From Jiulongibacter sediminis (GTDB lineage: Bacteria > Bacteroidota > Bacteroidia > Cytophagales > Spirosomataceae), in contig NZ_LGTQ01000012.1 in the NCBI RefSeq assembly GCF_001306455.1, positions 124,001 through 188,000 of the forward strand: a stretch of 64,000 nt of DNA, written 5' to 3'. Below are positions 60,120 through 64,000 of the stretch, one piece after another; the stretch's first letter is position 1; each line of letters starts with the position of its first letter. A program made the position numbers and the translations under genes. A model generated the notes under the pieces. That model saw nothing but the letters and a program-made list of their open reading frames with translations, ran no database searches and was not told the DNA's origin.

Positions 60120-61658
60120 TTACTCCAACTCCAGCATGACTACTGAAACGGCAGGCACTTTCAGGGTAATGCTGTTTTTATTCAGCTTTGCACCATTGAA
60201 TACCGAAGCTTTAACCTTGTTCGGCTCATCAAATGTGTTGTGGTCTTGAACTTTACCTGACTTAAGAATTCTTCCACTTACAGATTTAAAATCTTCGCCT
60301 CTGAGGTCAATGGTAATCTCATGTTCTTTATTCAAGTCAATGTTGGTTAAAGACACATGTACTTTCCCATTCTCATCTTTTGATGCAGAAGCCGAAATAG
60401 CCGGAAGTTTTTTGCCATTATGCTCGTAGTCAGCCGTCTTTAGATTCATTGGAATCAAGGTAGCATCCTGATGTACCTTGTACATTTCCATCACATGATA
60501 GGTAGGTGTCAAAATAATACGTTCCTCATCAGTAAGAATTACGGCTTGCAATACATTCACTACCTGAGCCAGGTTCGCCATCTTTACCCGATCCGCATGA
60601 TTGTTAAAGATGTTCAGGGTCATTCCGGCTAAAACTGCATCACGCATGGTATTTTGCTGATACAGAAAGCCACCATTGGTGCCCGGTTCTACATCATACC
60701 ATCCACCCCACTCGTCGACCATCATCCCTACCTTCTTTTCAGGGTCATATTTATCCATGATGGCCTCATGACCACTTACAATTCGCTCCATATCCCAGGC
60801 ACGGGTCATGGTGGTAAAGTATTGATCCTCGTTAAAATCTGTGGCAGATCCTTTATTGCTCCAGTCAATTACAGAATAATGGTGTACCCCTACACCATCA
60901 AGCATGTTGTGAGGAATATCTCTCATCAAAACTTCTGTCCAGTGGTAATCATCATCACTGGCTCCTGAAGCAATTTTAAAAACTCTTGAATCTTTCTCCC
61001 ATGAAGTATTGATGTAAGTCGCATACTGGCGATAGACATTGGCATAATACTCAGCCGTCATATGACCTCCACAACCCCAGGCTTCATTACCCACGCCCCA
61101 GTATTTTACTTTAAATGGCTCGGGGTGACCGTTCTGTGCTCTCAGGTCAGACATTGGGCTTTTGCCTTCAAAATTCATGTACTGAACCCAGTCAGAAAAC
61201 TCCTGAACAGTCCCACTACCTACATTTCCGGAAATGTAGGGCTCGGTATCAAGCTGTTTAATTAACTCCATAAATTCATGAGAGCCGAAAGAGTTATCCT
61301 CTGTTACATTGCCCCACCACGAGTTCACAATTGTCGGACGGTCTTCTTTCGGTCCGATACCATCCTTCCAGTGATACGTATCAGCAAAACATCCCCCCGG
61401 CCATCTCAGGTTAGGAATATCCAGTTTTTTCAGAGCTTCCACCACATCAGTACGCATTCCATTGATATGAGGTACAAGTTTAGTTTCTTCACCCACATAC
61501 AAGCCGCCATAAATGCATCGGCCAAGGTGCTCTGAAAAGTGTCCGTAAATGTGACGACTGATTTGAGTTTCTCCCAGATCGGTGTTCAGAACTAACTTAT
61601 TTTGAGCATTGACGGCCAAACTGACCATCATAAAGAACAGAAATATTCCTTTTTTCAT
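60120..61658 (-). CDS. Alpha-N-arabinofuranosidase (GH51)
   Basis: Removes terminal arabinofuranosyl residues, here likely from pectin side chains. 512 residues, signal peptide ending AVNAQ. TIM barrel with acid/base E192 in GVGNEAWG and nucleophile E316 in MMVDEWGGW, followed by the C-terminal beta-sandwich. Many GH51 enzymes are cytosolic; this one is exported to the periplasm. It is the first gene of the minus-strand pectin block, and a dyad covers its -7 box. Confidence 0.95.
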   Translation of the reverse strand: MKKGIFLFFMMVSLAVNAQNKLVLNTDLGETQISRHIYGHFSEHLGRCIYGGLYVGEETKLVPHINGMRTDVVEALKKLDIPNLRWPGGCFADTYHWKDGIGPKEDRPTIVNSWWGNVTEDNSFGSHEFMELIKQLDTEPYISGNVGSGTVQEFSDWVQYMNFEGKSPMSDLRAQNGHPEPFKVKYWGVGNEAWGCGGHMTAEYYANVYRQYATYINTSWEKDSRVFKIASGASDDDYHWTEVLMRDIPHNMLDGVGVHHYSVIDWSNKGSATDFNEDQYFTTMTRAWDMERIVSGHEAIMDKYDPEKKVGMMVDEWGGWYDVEPGTNGGFLYQQNTMRDAVLAGMTLNIFNNHADRVKMANLAQVVNVLQAVILTDEERIILTPTYHVMEMYKVHQDATLIPMNLKTADYEHNGKKLPAISASASKDENGKVHVSLTNIDLNKEHEITIDLRGEDFKSVSGRILKSGKVQDHNTFDEPNKVKASVFNGAKLNKNSITLKVPAVSVVMLELE

Positions 61659-61718
61659 AGTTTATTATTTTAACAGGCAATGGTTTTATTGTTTCAAACA
61701 AATATCGAAAATAATATT

Positions 61719-61739
61719 ATTGTGTCAAATATACACAAT
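61719..61739 (-). promoter_or_regulatory. -7 box of the GH51 gene inside a 21-bp dyad
   Basis: Minus strand TATATTTG (61733-61726) is a full -7 match. It lies in the centre of ATTGTGT / ACACAAT (perfect 7-bp arms, 7-nt spacer). A bound regulator would block this promoter directly. Confidence 0.6.
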
Positions 61740-61762
61740 CTTTCTTCATCAATAAATTCGAC

Positions 61763-61770
61763 TAAATTTG
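61763..61770 (+). promoter_or_regulatory. -7 box of the enoyl-CoA hydratase gene
   Basis: TAAATTTG, a full match to TAnnTTTG, 25 nt before the ATG at 61796. It diverges from the GH51 promoter, 29 nt away. Confidence 0.5.
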
Positions 61771-61795
61771 AGTAAAACATCCCTGTATTGAAAAT

Positions 61796-62563
61796 ATGAG
61801 TGCAGTATTGTATGAACAAATAGACGAAAATATCGCTCTCGTTCGCCTTAACAGACCTGAGGCTTATAATGCTATAAATGGTGAAGTGACAGAGCAAATG
61901 GCAGAAATTGTAAGCAAAACTGAAGCCGATCCAAAAATCAGAGCAGTGATTTTGACCGGGAACGGTGAAAAGGCTTTCTGTGCAGGTGCCGATCTCAAAC
62001 TCATTTCAGCTGGGAAAGGTGAGCTTCTGCAATCAGATCAATATGGTTTTGCCGGTTTTGTTTATGCCAAAAGAAACAAACCCTGGATAGCCGCCGTCAA
62101 TGGTTTTGCTTTAGCTGGCGGAATGGAATTATGCCTGGCCTGCGATCTTATTCTGGCCTCTGCTGGTTCAAAGTTTGGTTTACCCGAGGTTACCAGAGGA
62201 CTAATCGCAGGGGCTGGTGGACTCTTTCGTTTACCGAAAGCACTTCCGTCAAGAATTGCCACCGAGTTAATCCTTACCGGGCGGCAACTTACAGCTGAAG
62301 AAGCTCTTTCTTTTGGTATGATCAACAAACTGACCTCAAAAGAAGAACTGATAGAAGAAGCCATTATACTGGCCAAAATGATTGCCAAAAATTCGCCAAA
62401 TTCTATCAAAGAGAGTCTAAGTTTCATGCGAAATGCTGAAGGAAAGACGGAAGATGAACTTATCCCAGTATCTGATGAGTTATTCAGAGCAATACAATTA
62501 ACCGACGACGCCAAAGAAGGCACCCTGGCTTTTGTGGAAAAGAGGGCTCCGGTTTGGAAATAA
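61796..62563 (+). CDS. Enoyl-CoA hydratase/isomerase family protein
   Basis: 255 residues, crotonase fold: NAINGEVTEQM, the oxyanion-hole CAGADLKLIS and ALAGGMELCLACDL, with a catalytic Glu in LPEVTRGL. The second usual Glu position is occupied by a Gly-rich AGAGG stretch, so activity may differ from classical hydratases (isomerase or hydrolase are possible). It is co-directional with the thioesterase (6 nt apart), suggesting an acyl-CoA operon. Confidence 0.9.
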   Translation: MSAVLYEQIDENIALVRLNRPEAYNAINGEVTEQMAEIVSKTEADPKIRAVILTGNGEKAFCAGADLKLISAGKGELLQSDQYGFAGFVYAKRNKPWIAAVNGFALAGGMELCLACDLILASAGSKFGLPEVTRGLIAGAGGLFRLPKALPSRIATELILTGRQLTAEEALSFGMINKLTSKEELIEEAIILAKMIAKNSPNSIKESLSFMRNAEGKTEDELIPVSDELFRAIQLTDDAKEGTLAFVEKRAPVWK

Positions 62564-62569
62564 AATCTT

Positions 62570-63427
62570 ATGCAAAACATCAACGAACTCATTGACCTTC
62601 TTCATTTAGAAAAGGCAGAAACTAATGTTTACATCGGGCAGAACTATCAGGCACCCTGGAATCGCGTTTTTGGTGGACAGGTGCTGTCACAGGCTCTGAG
62701 TGCAGCCTATAAAACTGTTCCTTCGGACCGCTTTGTGCACTCCATGCACGCCTATTTTCTTCTTGCCGGTGATATCTCTATTCCCATCCGTTTTGAAGTT
62801 GATGACGTCAGAGATGGCGGAAGCTTTACGACCAGAAGAGTAGTTGCGAAGCAAAATGAGGCTGTCATTTTCATTACCTCAATCTCATTTCAGCTCAAAC
62901 AGGAGGGCTTCGACCACCAGATTGATATGCCAAATGTTGTGGGACCAGAAGGCCTGAAATCTGACGAAGATATTGTCAATAAGTACAAACTCTTTGTTCC
63001 ACAAAACATACTTCAGGGAATCAAATCACGCCCATTTGAATTCAGACCCGTAGAAAAAGTAAGTCTGATGGATAGAGGCACCAAGCCTCCTTTCAGGCAT
63101 TATTGGTTTAAAGCGAAAGAAAAAGTAGAAGGTGACCTCAGCGTGCACCAGAAGCTGCTTACTTATGTATCAGATTACAACCTTTTGACCACCGCTACCC
63201 TGCCGCATGTCAAAGGACCTATCCCGAAAGGAATTTTCATGGCCAGCCTTGACCACGCCATGTGGTTTCACCGCGATTTCAGAATTGATGAATGGTTACT
63301 TTATGCCTTAGACAGTCCGAGTGCATCAAATACAAGAGGTTTTACCCGCGGAAATATTTTCACCCAGCACGGTAAGCTGGTGGCTTCAGTTGTTCAGGAA
63401 GGATTGATCAGAAAGAGTAAAAAGTGA
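62570..63427 (+). CDS. tesB: Acyl-CoA thioesterase II
   Basis: Hydrolyses acyl-CoA to free acid and CoA in the cytosol. 285 residues, double hotdog fold: NYQAPWNRVFGGQVLSQAL in the first half, VHSMHAYFLLAGD with the central helix, and SLDHAMWFHRDFRIDEWLLY with the catalytic Asp in the second half. Normal length for TesB. It follows the crotonase gene by 6 nt and precedes the nitronate monooxygenase-like gene. Confidence 0.94.
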   Translation: MQNINELIDLLHLEKAETNVYIGQNYQAPWNRVFGGQVLSQALSAAYKTVPSDRFVHSMHAYFLLAGDISIPIRFEVDDVRDGGSFTTRRVVAKQNEAVIFITSISFQLKQEGFDHQIDMPNVVGPEGLKSDEDIVNKYKLFVPQNILQGIKSRPFEFRPVEKVSLMDRGTKPPFRHYWFKAKEKVEGDLSVHQKLLTYVSDYNLLTTATLPHVKGPIPKGIFMASLDHAMWFHRDFRIDEWLLYALDSPSASNTRGFTRGNIFTQHGKLVASVVQEGLIRKSKK

Positions 63428-63470
63428 GTGAAGAATTAGTTGTATCTTCAAACCACAATCAACAAAACCT

Positions 63471-64000
63471 ATGAACCCATTTAAAGACTTAAAACTACCT
63501 CTGGTAGCAGCTCCTATGTTTCTGATTTCCGGCCCCGAGCTGGTGATTGAATGCTGTAAAAACGGAATTGTCGGCACCTTCCCCGCATTGAACCAGCGAA
63601 GCACTGAAGGCTTTGAAGAGTGGGTGGTCCAAATCAAAACGGAATTAGAAGCTTTTGAAAAAGAAACGGGCAAGAAAGCTGCTCCATTTGGTGTTAACCT
63701 CATCGTTCATCAGACCAATCCCAGAATAATGGCTGATCTTCAGGTGGTGATCAAGCATAAAGTACCTTTAGTAATTACCTCTCTTGGAGCTGTGTCAGAT
63801 TTAGTGAATGCTGTTCATGCTTATGGTGGATTGGTTTTTCATGATGTCATCAAACGACGCCATGCAGAAAAAGCCGCCGAGGCCGGAGTAGATGGCTTGA
63901 TTTTGGTTTCTGCCGGTGCAGGTGGCCATGGCGGTACACTCAATCCTATTCCATTTGTGCAGGAGGTCAGAAGCTTTTTTGACAAAACAATTCTTCTTTC
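63471..64000 (+). CDS. Nitronate monooxygenase-like flavoprotein, 3' end outside the window
   Basis: The frame starts at the ATG at 63471 and is open to the end of the window (176 codons). It begins MNPFKDLKLPLVAAPMFLIS, a typical FMN-barrel start, and goes on with GVNLIVHQTNPR and the FMN-phosphate region ILVSAGAGGHGGT, as in 2-nitropropane dioxygenase/NMO class proteins. These oxidise nitronates, but related proteins are enoyl reductases of fatty acid synthesis; the acyl-CoA neighbours leave both open. Confidence 0.88.
   Translation, partial: MNPFKDLKLPLVAAPMFLISGPELVIECCKNGIVGTFPALNQRSTEGFEEWVVQIKTELEAFEKETGKKAAPFGVNLIVHQTNPRIMADLQVVIKHKVPLVITSLGAVSDLVNAVHAYGGLVFHDVIKRRHAEKAAEAGVDGLILVSAGAGGHGGTLNPIPFVQEVRSFFDKTILL

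Overview
The window reads as a chromosomal segment of a Bacteroidota bacterium, most likely of the Cytophagales / Roseivirga-Fulvivirga type (inference from gene content; no rRNA is present). Supporting signs are a CarboxypepD_reg-type TonB receptor, many lipoprotein and Ala-Gln signal peptides, LytTR two-component genes, several -7 boxes of the Bacteroidota form TAnnTTTG, and start codons that mostly lack a Shine-Dalgarno sequence. No phage, transposase or CRISPR array was seen.

Region 1 (1-16.4 kb) is mostly housekeeping: the end of a zinc-ribbon protein, an EamA transporter, metK, lipA, xerD, the clpX-clpP-tig group with a tRNA-Leu(UAG) gene, a Rel/SpoT alarmone enzyme, a Fur-family regulator with a palindrome over its own promoter, and purA. 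After purA lies an unassigned protein that resembles the DNA polymerase III psi subunit and carries a heptamer-repeat insertion inside its coding sequence.

Region 2 (16.4-33.9 kb) is accessory and regulatory: an AraC regulator, a FAH-family enzyme, an M43-type metalloprotease, a membrane protein/XRE/DUF4386 operon with a candidate operator, a TonB receptor, and an operon ending in an unusual sensor kinase (DUF4097-like beta domain fused to a LytS-type kinase) plus a LytTR response regulator. Next comes a WYL (YafY-type) regulator followed by three small stress or ligand-binding genes. Each of these three has a TGACA-N6-TGTCA dyad at a fixed distance from a -7-like box, so this looks like a self-contained mini-regulon. 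A DUF1801 gene, a GNAT gene and an MFS gene follow.

Region 3 (33.9-61.7 kb, almost all minus strand) is a pectin and galacturonate utilisation cluster. Extracellular or periplasmic steps: rhamnogalacturonan acetylesterase-like SGNH enzymes (one fused to a GH28 polygalacturonase), pectin methylesterase, two tandem CE1-like esterases, another esterase-like hydrolase, a GH51 arabinofuranosidase, and an alpha/beta hydrolase interrupted by an in-frame TAA. Uptake is by an ExuT-like MFS carrier. Catabolism: UxaC and UxaA for saturated galacturonate, KdgF, KduI and KduD for unsaturated uronate, then KdgK and a KDPG aldolase. L-rhamnose mutarotase, a Tat-exported Gfo/Idh/MocA protein and a large heme-binding dehydrogenase-like protein lie in the same block. 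UxaB, pectate lyases and a SusC/SusD pair are not in the window.

The intergenic spaces of region 3 hold several degenerate tandem-repeat elements with period 7 or 8, two of them built as long hairpins with repetitive arms. Six start codons in this block are preceded at 5-15 nt by the same heptamer, TTCAACC. These are the most unexplained non-coding signals in the window. Region 4 (61.8 kb to the end) is a plus-strand set of CoA-related genes: enoyl-CoA hydratase, acyl-CoA thioesterase II and the start of a nitronate monooxygenase-like gene.
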